A DNA stretch of 64,000 bases from Eupeodes corollae (GCF_945859685.1 NC_079147.1:178543174-178607173); one strand, 5' to 3'. Counted from the first letter of the stretch, positions 47,479-60,945 are shown. Notes: generated from the sequence alone by a model not told the origin. Program-made: numbers and translations.

Positions 47479-50400
47479 CTCAATCCTACAACAAAGACAA
47501 CTGGAAAGTCACAGTCGAAGAAGCTGACGAGTATAGATCTGTCACTGAAGAACTGAGCAAACACCAAATACAATGGCGTTCATATGAGAACAAAGCTACA
47601 AGGCCAACAAAAGTAGCAGCCAGAGGTCTCCATTCCTCGTGCTCTCCCGAGGAAGTAGTTGAAGATTTTGTACAAAAATGCTTCCAAGCCCTTGATGCAG
47701 TCAATCTATTTAAGAATGAGACAATTAAAAACTCCTCTGGAGAATCGATGACAAGTAAGAGGTTACTGCCTTTATTCATGATTAATTTTGACTGCAAACA
47801 AAGTCTCGAGGAGATTTATAAAGTAAGATCAATCTTGGGCATAGCTGTTAAAATTAAACCACTCCGAAAATCTAAAGTTGTTCCGCAGTGCAAACGTTGC
47901 CAAGGTTTGGGTCTTACCCAAAAATACTGCAACCGAGAGTTTGAGAGAGCGTATGAGCAAAGATCAGAAAGCAAAATGTGTGAACTGCAAGGGTAATCAC
48001 CCGGCCAGCTTTAGAGGCTGCCCAGTTGCCAAAAAATTCCAAGAGTTCAGAAACAAAAATACATGTGCTGGAGACAAACCCAGAAACACAGTAAATACCG
48101 ATTTAACTGCTGAAAACAATACTAAGAAGGAACCGCCTAAAAATATTTCAAAGTAAAAGCGATGAAAAGAAAGCCTATTCTCAGATTATTAAAAATGTGC
48201 CGAAGAATGAAGAGACTTCCATAAAAGAAAAGCTACAACTTATTTTTAAAAGAATTGATAAACAGGACTTGAATATCAAACTGCTAAGCGAAAAAGTCGC
48301 TCTTAAGAAAACAATGATGGACAAAACACTTAAAATCGTTACATGGAATGCAAACGGTCTTATACAACATTCATTCAAATTAAAATTTTGTTTAGATCTA
48401 GAACATATCGATATTTGCCTGGTGTCCGAAACTCATTTCTCCAATGGGCAAAGTCTAGATAATGCAATAGAAAACTATTCATGTTACAACGCTCCACATC
48501 CAGCTGACAAGGCAAGAGGTAGATCGGCGATTCTTATAAGAGAAAGCTTAAAACATTATGAAGTTACCAAGTTTACTAGTGAAAATATGCAAGTAACAAT
48601 TATAAGTATTGGTATGAAAAAGAAAGAGTTTAAGATAGCAGCTATATACTGCCCACCAAGGCGCTCCCCGACAGAAGATTACTATACAGATCTATTTAAT
48701 CTTCTTGGGCATAACTTTCTTGTTGGCGGAGACTTCAATGCGAAACACACCCAATGGGGTTCAAGACTTATATCAACAAAAAGCAAAAGACTTTTCCGAG
48801 CAGGCCGTAAATACAATTGCGAATTCTATTCCTCCAGGTCGCCAACTTACTGGCCTTCCGATACTAACAAAATACCAGACGTTATTGACTTTTTCGTAGC
48901 TAAAGGAATCAAACGAAATCACATTAGTGTCGAAGGTAATTATGACCTGTCACCAAATCATACTCCAGTGATTCCATCACTAAGTGATTCGGAAGTACTA
49001 GAAAAAAGTAATCCAAAGCTTGTAAATATGAAAACAAACTGGAATGATTTTAGAGAAAGGCTTTTAAGTTTTATAAATTTAAGATCTCCCATGGATACAA
49101 TCGAGCAAATTGATAATGAAGTGGAACAATTTATTGTTGATGTCAACAAGCCGCTGAGGAAAGTACTCCAACATTTTTTAATAGAAGAAAAAATGAAATA
49201 AAATATTCTTTAGAGATAGGATTGTTGATAATAGAGTAGAGAAGAGCTCGAAAAAAATGGCAAAATAGTAGATTTCTAGATGATAAAACAACGTTTAACC
49301 GTATGAGCAACAATCTTAAAAAAAAACAAATGTACAAATTCAAAAATGATTCACTCAGTACTCAGAAATTTAAAGACTGATGTTTTAACCGATTTTTCGC
49401 TATGGAAAGCAGCCAAGCGCCTGAAAAGACCGCAGTAACAAAACTCGCCCTTGAAATCTCAAGATGGGAAATGGATCGGTAACCCGAAAGAAAAAGCTAA
49501 CCTTTTCGCTGAACATCTTGCGAATGTTTTTAAGCCTTACTCATCAAATCAAACGCGGCTGAAAATAACTTACAGTTTGTTGATAAGATGGATGAAAGTG
49601 AAATACCAATTGTAAGAAATAAAAAGTATGTATTTACATCAACTACCAAATAAAAAATCACCAGCTTACGATCTAATTACTTCAGGTTAAATATCAGATG
49701 TGATAGAAAAAGCATTAGAAGAAAAACAAGTATGTTCAGCTATTTCCTTAGATGTTGCTTAAGCTTTTGACAAGGTTTGGTATGAGAGACTTGAGTACAA
49801 ACTGCAAAGGGATCTTCCCAGGCAGTACTTTGAAATATTGAAATCGTACATCTCAGACCAATTGTTTAGAGCAAGGTACGATCAAGAACACTCGGAATTG
49901 AAGAAAATAGAAGCCGGTGTACCACAAGGAAGTGTCCTAGGTCCTACCCTGTATTTACTATACACAAATGATATTCCAAACTAAATAACCTAACATTAAA
50001 AATGGTTTAAGATCAATAAGATTTGATATTTGATTGAATGCATTAAATTTACTAAAAAGATCCTGAGATAGCTAAGTGGTTCCCCAGACAATACCCTGTT
50101 TTGCCCTGAGGCATGTTCGGCAATTTAGAAAAATGTAGTGGTTGCTTGGTAACAACTCTGATTTATCAATACAAAACAAAATAATGCTGTATAATCAAGT
50201 ACTAAAGCCTGTTTGGACCTATGGAATCCAATTATGGGACCGTACAAAGAAAACAAATACCGAGATCATCCAAAAATTCCAAAACAAAGTCCTTCGTGGA
50301 ATAATTAATGCACCTCGGTACATAAGAAATACCGATCCACATCGTGACCTACAAATAGAAATGGTTACAGAAGTTGTTAAAAAATACGCTGTATCGCACA

Positions 50401-50705
50401 ACCAGAGACTGCAAAGTCATATTAATTCTGAAACGGAGTCCGTCTTGAATATAAGAAACCAGGTTCGGAGATTAAGAAGAACCAACCCTCGTGAACATAT
50501 GGTCTAAAAAAAAACATGGGAAAGTATTAAAAGTTTAAACTTCCCCGCAAAGTGATTGTACAAAATTAAGAAAGAAAAATCGGAAGTCGATCCTTCAAGG
50601 TTGGTCCTGATGAAGAGGTGGTTTTAGTGGTTAAGAGTCCCACACTACTTGGTGTCGAATACTGCCAAGTGTCTTTTGAAGATTTCCTCCTGTCAAAAAA
50701 AAATT
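47479..50705 (+). mobile_element. Jockey-family LINE copy 2, nearly complete but inactive
   Basis: gag: 47479-48156 in two overlapping frames, with the Cys/His knuckle CKRCQGLGLTQKYCN (47887-47935) and CVNCKGNHPASFRGC (47974-48020). ORF2: likely start at 48314, endonuclease VTWNANG, SETHF, GGDFNAKHTQWG and DVIDFF, with SPNHTPV where SDH is usual; open to 49201. The reverse transcriptase (49380-49980) has stops but keeps FDKVWYERLEYKL and AGVPQGSVLGPTLYLLYTND. The FADD box is not present between 49980 and 50140. The C-terminal frame 50142-50507 is open (PVWTYGIQLWDRT). It ends in an A-run at 50697-50705. Confidence 0.9.
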
Positions 50706-50807
50706 ACTAGAACATACGCTTATGATGCTAGATGATCAAAGCCTAATGTTAGTGGCGCGGGCCAAATACGGCTGACATCAGAAAAATTAACTGAACGATG
50801 ACGTTTT

Positions 50808-50960
50808 GGGTGTCCGAATTTGTTCACATAGTCAGGCTGCTAATTAATCTCTAGACTCTATCTCCCCAAACTCTCTAAAGTTTCATACCTGTCGATTATC
50901 TCTTATAAAGATGACACAGCACACATCAGTTCAACATTTAACTTCTCTTTTTTATTGCGG
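50808..50960 (+). mobile_element. RNase H LINE, third copy, short remnant
   Basis: GTCAGGCTGCTAATTAATCT and the bases up to about 50940 align with 37100-37205 of the 36.9-kb copy (SQAAIKSLDSVSTNS region and start of MEMAQQFNI). Substitutions are many. Neither end of the element is present. Confidence 0.7.
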
Positions 50961-50999
50961 AATTTTTAGCAACACGGTTCAACAAGAGATAGTTGCTAA

Positions 51000-51500
51000 C
51001 CATATTTGTCGGTGCAGTTTGAACGGTTCAAAAGAAAATTTCTTATCCAACGAAGAAAGAATTCGTCGATAGCAAAAGCATTCATTTTCGATATGAGAGA
51101 GACCTTATCGAATTTCTTGAAAATATCAAATGCAAAAATCTTACATTCTTCAAAACGATGTTAAGATTTGATGGAAATTCCGGTCATAACGAAGCTTTCT
51201 TTCTTCAAAATATTTCTTAAGCTGATAGTTAATTAATATTTCCATGATGACCTAAGAAAGAAGCGACGTTGGTGCTATTGGTCGATAATTTGAGGGATTA
51301 GTAAATTCATCTTTTTTTAGGATTGGCTGAACAAATGATGTTTTTTAACTACTCAGAACGATTACCGAAGAACGGGATACATGAAAAAAGCTTACTCATG
51401 AGTTGTGTTGTGTTAGCGAGGAAGAACACCTTTTAAGAATAATAGAAGGGATATAATCCGGACCAGCGGATTTATGAATTTTGAAATCTTTTTGGCCTCT
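51000..51500 (-). mobile_element. CR1-like LINE (family A), short copy
   Basis: Minus strand: IHKSAGPDYIPSIILKRCSS (51480-51420), NYQLKKYFEERKL after a deletion (51245-51205), then IFAFDIFKKFDKVSLISKMN and FFLRWIRNFLLNRSNC (51155-51035). It matches 31225-31740 of the nested copy but has lost the block around NYRPIALTS. Confidence 0.75.
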
Positions 51501-51659
51501 CGCCACAGTACTAGTACTAGTAAGAAAAAACATTAAATTCAAATAGAATCATTAACTCATTCAAGAACTGGGGGATCCATAACAGGAAAACAAAGTAGCT
51601 TCCTCAATAAAGCTTACTAAAGGAGTGTCATTGATAAAAACTGTAGAAAGCACGAAAGA

Positions 51660-54640
51660 ATTTGTCATATTTATATATAAATTAAAAAGTATCAATAATC
51701 TTTCAAGCTTCGTAAGAGAAGCTTCAACTTATTTGTGTATTGCATTAAGATGAAGAAAGATACGTTTTTTCCTGACATAAGATTGTTATTGATTTAAATA
51801 AGACGTTTAAAGAACAATTCGGATTCAAATCTTTCTGTTAGGTCTACAATTAAGCTCAAGCATTTTAACGCGTATTTTAAAAACAAGACTTATCTCATAA
51901 GCAGTAAACTCGTTTCGGAAATAGTTGTCATACACAAGACATACATAAGTTGAATTTAGAGTAAGCTGTTCTTGTAACTCTCCGGCTAATTGATTTTTGA
52001 TACATTGTTTCATTTATAATAGAAACAATGTCAAACAGTTTGTTTCTAAGGGCTTCTAAATTATCAATAATTAGTGGCAACGGATAGTTATATTCTTATG
52101 CCAAATCAAGCAAAATTATCAAAATAATCATTTTCTGAATATTATAATTAGGTCTAAAGATGACTTTAACAATAAATTCTGCGTTAGCTTTAAAGTTTTT
52201 GAAGTAAAATGGAGGCAGGCCAGACTCAATGTTAATAGCGTAGTTTGGTGTATTAGAAGGGAGTCTGAAAATACGTTTGAAAAAGTACCGTTGTAGTAAT
52301 TCGATTACTTCTAATTCCTTGTATCCATAAACTTCATTAGCATAATAAAAGATAACTTTTGATAGTTGTCTCAAATACTTAAAATTTAGTAGACGCATCT
52401 ATAGAGTTACCTTTGAAGAAGTTGGACCACAAACAATTGATAGCTGCTTTAGCTACCTTCACTTTTTTATAAAAATGAGATCTAAGATTTAAGATTTGTG
52501 TTATAGTAAATTCTAGGTATTTGTAATTAGTCACTACTTCTATGGTTGAGCCGTCAAGTTGTCAGTTGCGATTAGTCCTGTTAATGCATTTTTGAGATCA
52601 AAAAACCGTTGTCTTTGACTTTGAAGTATTTATTTTAATTTGTTAATCTGAAGCTGCAAAGTCTCTGGATTATCGGTTAGAATAACAAGGTCATATAAAA
52701 GCACCTTGGTAGGTACATCTCCAAAAATAACACCTACTGGAATTTGATCTTCAATGTCATTGATGAAGAGGGAAAAAATCAAGGGACTCAAAATGCATCC
52801 CTGTGTGACTCCCGTTTCAGATTTAAATTGATTTTATGATCACATAACAATTTTTACTACTGAACTTGTATTTGATGTTAGCTGTTCTTATATTCTTATG
52901 AACTTTGTAAACAAGATATCTGTAAGTCTGAAAAGTACGAACCTTCTGTTTACAGTGTCAAAGGCGGCTTTGGAATCTACAAACAATTCATAGAGATTTT
53001 TTTATCAATAAACCGTCTAGCAACACTCGTTAGAGTAAAAATTGTTATCTATTGTAGAGATTTGCTCGGAGCCCAGCTTGAAAACAACTTATTACATTAT
53101 TCCTTTCAACCCAAGAAACAAGCCTTAGGTATACAGTAATTAAGTAAAAATTTTCCGCAGAGAGCTGGGACAGAGATTCCCCTGTAGTTTTCCAGAAGGT
53201 TAGGCACTCCCTTTTTAAAGATCACGGAAATGTATGAAGATCGGAGGCTATTTGGAATTGTCTCATCTATGTTTATAGAAACTTCTTGTATAAAGGAACA
53301 TTTGTTCTAGAAATTTTGAGCTGGAATTTTTGTAGAACTTGACCGGTATGCCATCTAAACCCGGATCCTTATTGTCCTTCATTTTTGTCAAAGGTCTAGC
53401 ATTGAAAATCGGGAATCTAACTCATCAATAAAAGTGAATGGTAGTTTTGAAGTAAGTAGCCATTGTATCCACATCAATAGAAGAGACCGTTGATTTATTA
53501 TTTCGTCCAGCTAGAATGCGTGCATTTGTCTAAAATGTTAAATGATCTAGAATCATTACAATGTATAAGATTCAACGTCATGTTTTTTAGATATTGTTGC
53601 TTTTTGAGACTACATAATCTTCTGAACGAATTATTTGCTCGAAGATAAAGGGACTCAGAGGCCAAATTATTGCTTTTTTTAAAAGATTTTAAGTAACGCA
53701 GAAGATTTGTTTCTACTTCTCCTACATTCCTCGTCATACCAACAAAATTTATAGTTATTTGCTCTACTGTGAGAACTCCTGACAGCTGATATTCTGAAGG
53801 TTTCAAAAATTATTGGAAACCAGACTTGAAGGATTGATTGGGTGTTGAAATTGATTTGTTCTATAAATATCGGAGTTTGTATCAATCTAAAGAAGCTTTT
53901 TGCATCCGTTTTCAATTTGTTGTCGGAAATCGCTTTCAGGGGTCCAAAATTTGCAAGGGACACATATAGGATAATGTAATCACCTTTAACTAAGCACTAG
54001 GCAGTCAATCACAGAACTACCCTGACTAGAAATGAATGTAAAACTGCAAGTGGGATAACTTTTGGATACCCGGCTTAGAACATAAACCAAAATCCTCAAC
54101 CAACTCAGTCCAAAAGTTACCATTTAAGTCAACAGATTCTCTTTGGAATGCAAATTTTTCAAAATTTAAGAACGAAGAATTTTGGAAAACTCCTATTCAA
54201 TTGTTTAAGTCACCAATTATTAAGAATGTTTTCATTAGCTTGGTTCACCAGAAAATTTTGCAAAGTTTCAAATTCAACTTTCCAATTAATAAAATTAAGG
54301 TAAATAGGTTTTATTAAATAATGTTTTTGCAATGAATATTTTGTTTTCCCTATTTTTGAATTTTATGTTTTTGTTAGGAATGTTAAATTTGATTCCGCAT
54401 AGAATACCACCGCTGGCTGGTACGACCTAATCTAAAATTTCTGACGGCAAGTATCCATTTGAGATTATAGCCTTCGAAACATTTTGTATGCATGTTATCA
54501 GCTCATTACCTTCCTCAATACAAGTTTCAGTTAATATAAATATATCATATTTTGACACTAATTTAAAAAAATCTGGCATTAATAATTTACTTTTTAATCC
54601 TGTTACATTATAGCAAAAATGTTAAAGTTAATAAAATTAA
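51660..54640 (-). mobile_element. LINE of uncertain clade (family C), endonuclease to C-terminus
   Basis: Minus-strand order: endonuclease start LTGLKSKLLMPDFFKLVSKY, then DIFILTETCIEEGN (54615-54520), a linker with FCWYDEECRRSRNKSSALLK (about 53745-53685), reverse transcriptase pieces DNKDPGLDGIPVKFYKNSS (53380-53330), YELFVDSKAAFDTVNRRFVL (52995-52935), TGVTQGCILSPLIFSLFIND (52820-52760) and VLLYDLVILTDNPETLQ (52710-52660, YADD reduced), then YANEVYGYKELEVIELLQRY (52345-52285). Multiple stops; 3' end uncertain. Confidence 0.78.
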
Positions 54641-54869
54641 AGAAATTATGAAAATTTGTGAGGTTAAAATTGGTATAAGAATGGCAGACGGTAACTTTCC
54701 TTTGTTGAATATTGGAATCTAGTAGATCTCGGAATTGAACCATATTGTTTGCTTATATGTTGTCCTCTAGAATGCTCTTGCCTCGTATTGAAGTTGTTGT
54801 TGTTTCTAATATTAATCTTAATTTAAATGTTAATTGTGCTTTATTTAGTTGATACTAAGTTAGAAAAAT

Positions 54870-57500
54870 AATTGAAAATCATAGGAAAATAGGCATGGAA
54901 AACTTTAATTTATCGCAACTTCACTCATATGGAAGAAAAGTTATTAAGTTGTTTGGGATTGAATTCATCTAAAAACGTATTTTTTTTAAAACTACAACGA
55001 CTATTTTTTTTAAAGTAAAATTCTTAATCAAAACAATTCATCCCGTTGCTGCATCTTTAAAAAACGAAAATAAAAGAACAACAGCACCAAAAAGGAACAA
55101 TTCAATCGATATGCATCAACAAGGAGCCAAACATGCGTAGGATGGGTAAAGAAATAACGTATCTACAGCATCATCTGGTCAATGTCCAGATTTCAATTGC
55201 AAGCCATGAATAAATATTCACCAAATTTATTCACGAAAACCCTTTTGCTCGCATACGCCCCTAAAAAAAAAAAGGCACATAAATACATACCATCAACATT
55301 GGTAGCATCATCCAACCCCTTCCTCCCCTTGAAGAGAGGGAAAGGAAAATGACTATAGAACGAGCATCATATCGTTCAATTTTAATTGAAAAAGAAAGCA
55401 TCGTTCGGAACCGATTTTAATTAATTACTCTCATTTACCTGATTGCAATGTTTTATAAAATCCTATCGAACTTGGCTTTCCATTGTATGTATATAAACAC
55501 GAATCTCAAAACCTCCTTCCACAATTTGTTCCATACCACCAACGACCGGGGCTTGTAGATTTTATACATACATATATATAGATGTTGGGTATATTGAAGA
55601 AATGTTCTACAGGACACTATACACTTTTCCATCATCAACCAGAGAAGCCCAGAACCATCAAGGATGCAGCGTTTGTGCCATATACACCATTGCCAATTTA
55701 AAATCTCATTTCGTATGTTTGGCTCGTACACAATTCAATCACAAAAACGGGTAATTAATTAGCTCGAATCAATTAAATCAACAAAGAACCCTTAAGTACC
55801 TACCTCTTCCAACCAACAACCCCCCCCCCCCCACACTTATGACCCTAGTGGCGCGCTCCAGCCAGAGCGAGCGGCCCATGTTCAGAGAAGCATGACGACA
55901 AGAAATAGCCTCCTGATGTGCGATAGGATCCTATATAGGTAGGTAGCAATGATTGCCCTCTCCTCGCGCCGCAGTACCTATCTTTGTTAAAAAAGTGACC
56001 CCTGTACCGTTCCCTTAGATATCTGATGACTAAAATCAAGAACAACAAAAGGACCAAATAAGGCTTCAGATTTGTGCTGAGAAATGATTTGCAAAATTCA
56101 ACCATAAACAACGGATCAACGAGAAGCCAACCGAGGCGGCTAGACAAAGACCCTATTATGCTATATATTAACAATTCAAGATATTTTACCATCCCCCCAC
56201 CCACTTCTGATTCTTTCTTCCATCTCTATAGAGCGAGAAACTGCTTATAGAGGCAACGTTCCATGAAGTCTTTTTTGTTGATTTGTTATATACTCAAACA
56301 GAATGAGCTACAAAAAAAGAAAACCATTTCTGAAACCAAAATTGAATATCCTAACACGATGATGATGAAACAGCTCGTACTATGGTAGGCAGGCTTCGCA
56401 ATAAAGGATCCATTTGCAACTTAAGTTTGACACATTCCCATCGTTCATAGTTGAGGAATTTTTTGTTTCTGTTTCTGATTTTGTTTTTGTTCTTGTGCCG
56501 TTATATCTCTCTCGTGGCGTGTTTTTCACGCCAAATGATAGCGATAACGGACAATAGACTTCAATTCTAACAAAATGGCGCCCCTAATGTCATCGAGTTT
56601 GTTTGCCTCAAACTTCGTTATATTATGTGGCATTTTTTTGTTCTTCTTTTCGTTCTTTGTGTTTTTTTTCTTTTTGTTTTCTTCTTTTTTTCTTTTTGCA
56701 CACATTTTTTCCTTTGATATCTTTAATTTTTTTTTGCTTTGTATGTATAAGTGACTAAGTGGGTGAATTTTTTCTTTAAGGAAAAGTCTAGTCTATTTGT
56801 TGATGGTGATTGAAATTAAGCTCCAAGAAAAGAAATATATTCTCATATTTAGAGAATGAAAGACAGTTCTCATTCTCATTCCCAGCAAAGTCCAGGTCCA
56901 GCCCATTGGCCATCATAGAACAGGACAGCACAGCAGCCGGTGTACAAATGAAATGATTGGAAAAGGTTTTTTTTTGTTGATTTGATGGGTCCTTTGGAAA
57001 ATGGACAGTTGGTTTGTTGTTGTTGTTGTATGTCGTGCTTCGTCGTTTGAACTTATGGAGCATCTTTTATTAAATTAGCAATCCGAACAATATGAAAGCT
57101 TTTGGGGCTAATGGTTGATTCATTAAAGGTATGTTTATAAATGGGAAACTATTAATTACCATAGTACTTTATCTAATTTGGGTTATGCTATATGCAGTGT
57201 AGTAGGTACTCGGCTCAAGTCTGTCTGTATCCTTATTCTTTTGATAAGAAAAAGAATAAATAGCCAAAGAAGATTAAGATTGAAACTTCGGGTAAATGTA
57301 ACTAATGTAAAGCATATTCTTATAAAATTACTCAATTGCGTTAGTGGGTAGGTGTACATGACTCATTTGAGTACAAGGACATAATTTCGTTCATCAAGTT
57401 ATCAAACACAGGGTCTATTTCAATGAAACAAAATAGACATTATCGATTTATAAGAACTTATTGTAATTCAAACTCAAAGTAATATTATAAAGGGTCGTCA
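54870..57500. other. No recognisable gene
   Basis: Complex, less repetitive sequence, with a C-run at 55820-55833 and T-rich simple sequence at 56630-56740. Open frames (for example 56204-55845 minus, 119 codons) match no family I know. It could be ancestral host spacer or intron. Confidence 0.45.
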
Positions 57501-57526
57501 AGCGAGGTGAGGGAAACAGAATTGTT

Positions 57527-58044
57527 ATGAGTATGGGTAATGGCGCCTCGTTGCAAGATGCCATTTTAGTAAGCATTGAGAAGAGGATGATTGCCTATCA
57601 TATGGTCATTAGAACACAGAGACGATTTCGAAATCGTTGTAATATTGGCCACCACAGTCGTGTTCCAAAGTTTGTTGCGATTATGAAGTGTTTGAAAAGC
57701 TTTCGCAGAACTGGTTTTCTGACACCTGCGCAAAGAGCTAATCGAACGTTAAAGACTCCAGAAAATTTTGAAAGAATGTGTCAAGCAGTTGAAGCCATCC
57801 CTCATCAATCGGCTTTATTTCACGCTCGAGCTTTACGGATGTCAAACCGCCCAGTTCGGTGAAATTTGGATTTGAATTTTTTATCCATTCGAGATGATGG
57901 CTGTCTAAGGATCGCAGCAGCACAACTTCGGCAGACGGATGAGATTTGCAGAAGCAGTGTTGTAACTCTTCAACGATGATACTATTAAAATGAGTGAAAA
58001 AGATGGCTTTCATTTATCAGGAGTGGTTAATAAACAAACAAAAC
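57527..58044 (+). pseudogene. Mariner/Tc1-superfamily transposase (DUF4817-like), 5' part
   Basis: The open frame 57527-57862 (111 codons) carries RTQRRFRNRCNIGHHSRVPK, FVAIMKCLKSFRRTG and RTLKTPENFERMCQAVEAIP plus HARALRMSNRPVR, the helix-turn-helix region of this transposase type. After a stop, fragments reach SEKDGFHLSGVVNKQ (57990-58035); the family reads SDEAHFHLSG, so the first catalytic Asp region is altered. It is broken at 58044 by an RTE and continues at 60005. Confidence 0.82.
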
Positions 58045-60004
58045 CTGCAGATTGACCACAATGCGATCGACGCACAAGCATTCGTACGCGCCAAAATTGA
58101 CTCGGACCACTAGCTTGTTGTAGCCAAAGTACGGCCGTGAATATCCCGATGCAGGCCAAAAGAAGGAAGTACTGTGAGAAGTTTCGACGTTACAATTGCA
58201 AGAGACTGTCATGTTCTTTTCAGATCAAGTTTCTTTTAACCTCTTAAGAAGTCCTGTGCTGCTTGCATTAAGGATTGAAAACCAGTTTCAACACTGCCTT
58301 GAAGCCATCAGATTTGCTGCCTCTGAAGTGTAAGTTTTCACACGGCCACCACCCAGGAACCCCTGGTTTGAAGAAGAAGGGAGCTAAAAAAGTTAAAACA
58401 AAATCCAAGGTACCAGGCACGAACCATCGTAGTCGACCCGCAGTCCATGTTAAAAATATGGAAAAACCAAATTATATAACGGCGATGACGAACCGAATTT
58501 CGCTGCAAGGGAGAAAGAACAACTCAACCTAGGCGATGCAGATCAACAACTCCGCCTACCCGACGTCAAAGAAGTAAATATTGCCATATTTAAATTGAAA
58601 GCAAACAAAGCTGCTGATGGAGCTGACGGCATCGCTGGCAAACTATTTAAAACAACAGGTGATGACTTGGAAGGGAGCATGCACCAACTCATCTTCAAAA
58701 TGCGGTCAGAAGAAAGAATACACGATGAGTGGAGTCTCACCATAGTTTGCCAGATACATAAGAAAGGAGACCCTCTTAATTGAACAAACTACTAAAGCAT
58801 TAGTCTCCTTAACATTGCATAGAAGATCCCTCCTGCCCTATTATTTGAACGTCTGAAGCGGTTAGTCAACAACCTGATAGTTTCCTATTAGTGTGGCTTC
58901 AAGCCAGTAAAGTCCACTATCAACCAAATATTCACACTACGGCAGATCTTGTAAAAAACCCAGGAACTTCAAATCGATACACACCATCTCTTTATCGATT
59001 TGAAAGCAGCGTATGACAGCATTTATATTGAAGAGCTCTACATAGCAATGTCTACTTTTAGCATCCCTGTCAAACTTATTCGTTTGTGCAGAATGACGAT
59101 GGAGAATGCACGCTGATCTATCAAGGTCGGAAAAGATATCACCTATACATTTAATGTCAAATAAGGTTTTAGACAAGGCGATGCACTGTCATGCGACTTC
59201 TTCAACATCGTTCTGGAAAGATTGTGCAAAACCCAACCGTCAACACTAGAGGCACAATCTTCCAAAGGTCCATCCAATTACTCGGATACGCAGATCATAT
59301 TGACATGATTGGAAGATCAAAGTGTGATGTCAGTGGAGCGTTTTTTGAGAATTGCGATGGGAGCGTAGAAGATGGGTTGAGTAGTCAATGAGGGCAAGAC
59401 CAAGTATATGCTGTCATGAAAAAAGGACATTGAACAACGACATCTTGAACAAAACCATGGACAGCTATGACTTTGAATTAGTTAAGGACTTTGTCCACCT
59501 AGGCACCGCCATAAACTCAGACAACGACACCAGCGCTGCAATCAAACGAAGAAAATTCTAGTAAATCGCTGCTTCTTTGGACTTAGAAAGTGATTGAGTA
59601 GTAAAATCTTCTCTCGAACATCTATAAGACACTTATCATCCCGTTTCTCATTTATGGTGCTGAGGCCTGGATCCTGTCGAAGAAAGATGAGAGCGTCTTG
59701 GGATGCTTCAAGAAAAAAATTCTTTGGGTGATTTTTGGTCCATTATGCATAGATAGAGAATAGAGGAGAAGGTATAACGTTGAACTGACCGGGCTGTACA
59801 GCTACACTGAATAAACAGAACAGAATTAAAGTCCAACGACTTAGATATCATGTAGAGCGGATGGACATCAACGTTCCAGCCCGGAAGGTCTTCGAATCCA
59901 CCACCACTGGAAACAGATAACTAGGGACCGAGATAGCTGGAGACGAATGTCGTTTGAGGCCCAGGTCCGCACCGGACTGTAGCGCCACCTTAAGTAAGTA
60001 AGGC
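58045..60004 (+). mobile_element. RTE-clade LINE, 5' truncated, nested in the transposase
   Basis: It starts in the endonuclease end (LQIDHNAIDAQAFVRAKIDS, DHxLVVAKV, 58046-58115). The reverse transcriptase has MKANKAADGADGIAGKLFKT (58595), HKKGDPLN, LFIDLKAAYDS (58990-59020), GFRQGDALSCDFFN (59166-59205), YADHIDMIGRSKCD (59287-59325; YADD reads YADH), and later RLRYHVERMD and RKVFESTTTGNR. The 3' end is GGACTGTAGCGCCACC followed by TTAAGTAAGTAAG. Flanks TAATAAACAAACAAAAC (58028-58044) and TAATGAACAAAAC (60005-60017) look like a target duplication with a 4-base slip. Stops present. Confidence 0.9.
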
Positions 60005-60500
60005 TAATGAACAAAACTTACTTTATTGGTCGTTATGAAAACCCACCAGAGCTCCATGAACGACCTCTCCACAGTCCTAAGGTTATTGTTTAATGTGCCA
60101 TTAGACGAAACGTCATTATGTTTCCCTACTTTTTTCGTGAAAGTCATCAGTTTGCCACTGCCAATATAAATCGTTCCTATCAGAATTGAAAACATGACGT
60201 ATTAACATGAATACTGTATGGTTTCAATAAGATGGGATGACTTGCCATGCACCAAGATCAAAATGGTTTTTTTTATGAGAAACATTGCCACCTGGACCAA
60301 CGGATCTGTCACCATGTGAATATTTTTAAAAAGGTTATCTTAAAGCACAAAAAACATCAACAAACCACGTTCATTAGAAGCTGAAATTAAAACAATGACC
60401 CAAGACATTTGAGCAGTTTCACGTCAAATGCTTCCAAGGTGCATGCACAACTTTCCACAATATTTTGACAAAAATGCACAACACACGACTTATGTGATTT
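60005..60500 (+). pseudogene. Mariner/Tc1-superfamily transposase, 3' part
   Basis: After the RTE the frame resumes with NKQNLLYW, then ENPPELHERPLHSPKVI in shifting frames, WFQxDGMTCHAPRSKWFF (second catalytic Asp, 60215-60265), LPPGPTDLSPCEYF (third acidic position reads Glu where relatives often have Asp, 60285-60330) and YLKAQKTSTNH, ending near CAQHTTYVI around 60500. Together with the 5' part it forms one interrupted gene. Confidence 0.82.
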
Positions 60501-60714
60501 TTCGGACTTAATCAACATTTTTGCTGATTTTGTAATGGCAACATCTAAAGAAAACATTTATAAATAAAATTTTAGTTTTGATAAAAAAATGAGCGTGTAA
60601 CAATTCCTTCAAATCTTCCATACCCCGCTGCCGGAACCTGTACATCATGACGTCATAAATCAAATACAAAAATATATTCATCTAAGAAATAAAAATCTGC
60701 AACCAATACTATAG

Positions 60715-60945
60715 GTTCACAAAATTGGTAAAAACAAATTTTCGATTTCAATATTTTGAGAATCAATGAACGTATTCTTCAAACATCCTTCAAAACTGTT
60801 TATTGCTATTTTAAATATTGTTTTTAATGTTAGGTATTTTTTAGAAAAATAACATTTTGTATTAGAAACAAAAACCTTCAAAAAATGCAATTAAAAATTG
60901 ATAAAATTGGGTTTCGACTAAGATATCTCAGAAGCAAAAACAGAT
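60715..60945. repeat. Diverged units resembling the array repeat
   Basis: AAATTGGTAAAAACAAATTT followed by TCGATTTCAATATTTTGAGA resembles the reverse of one ~174-bp unit, and a second similar block with GGGTTTCGACTAAGATATCT follows near 60905. No terminal sequences are seen. Weak. Confidence 0.4.

Noticed and set aside
55845..56204. 119-codon minus-strand frame
   Set aside because: No known motif; composition matches the surrounding spacer.
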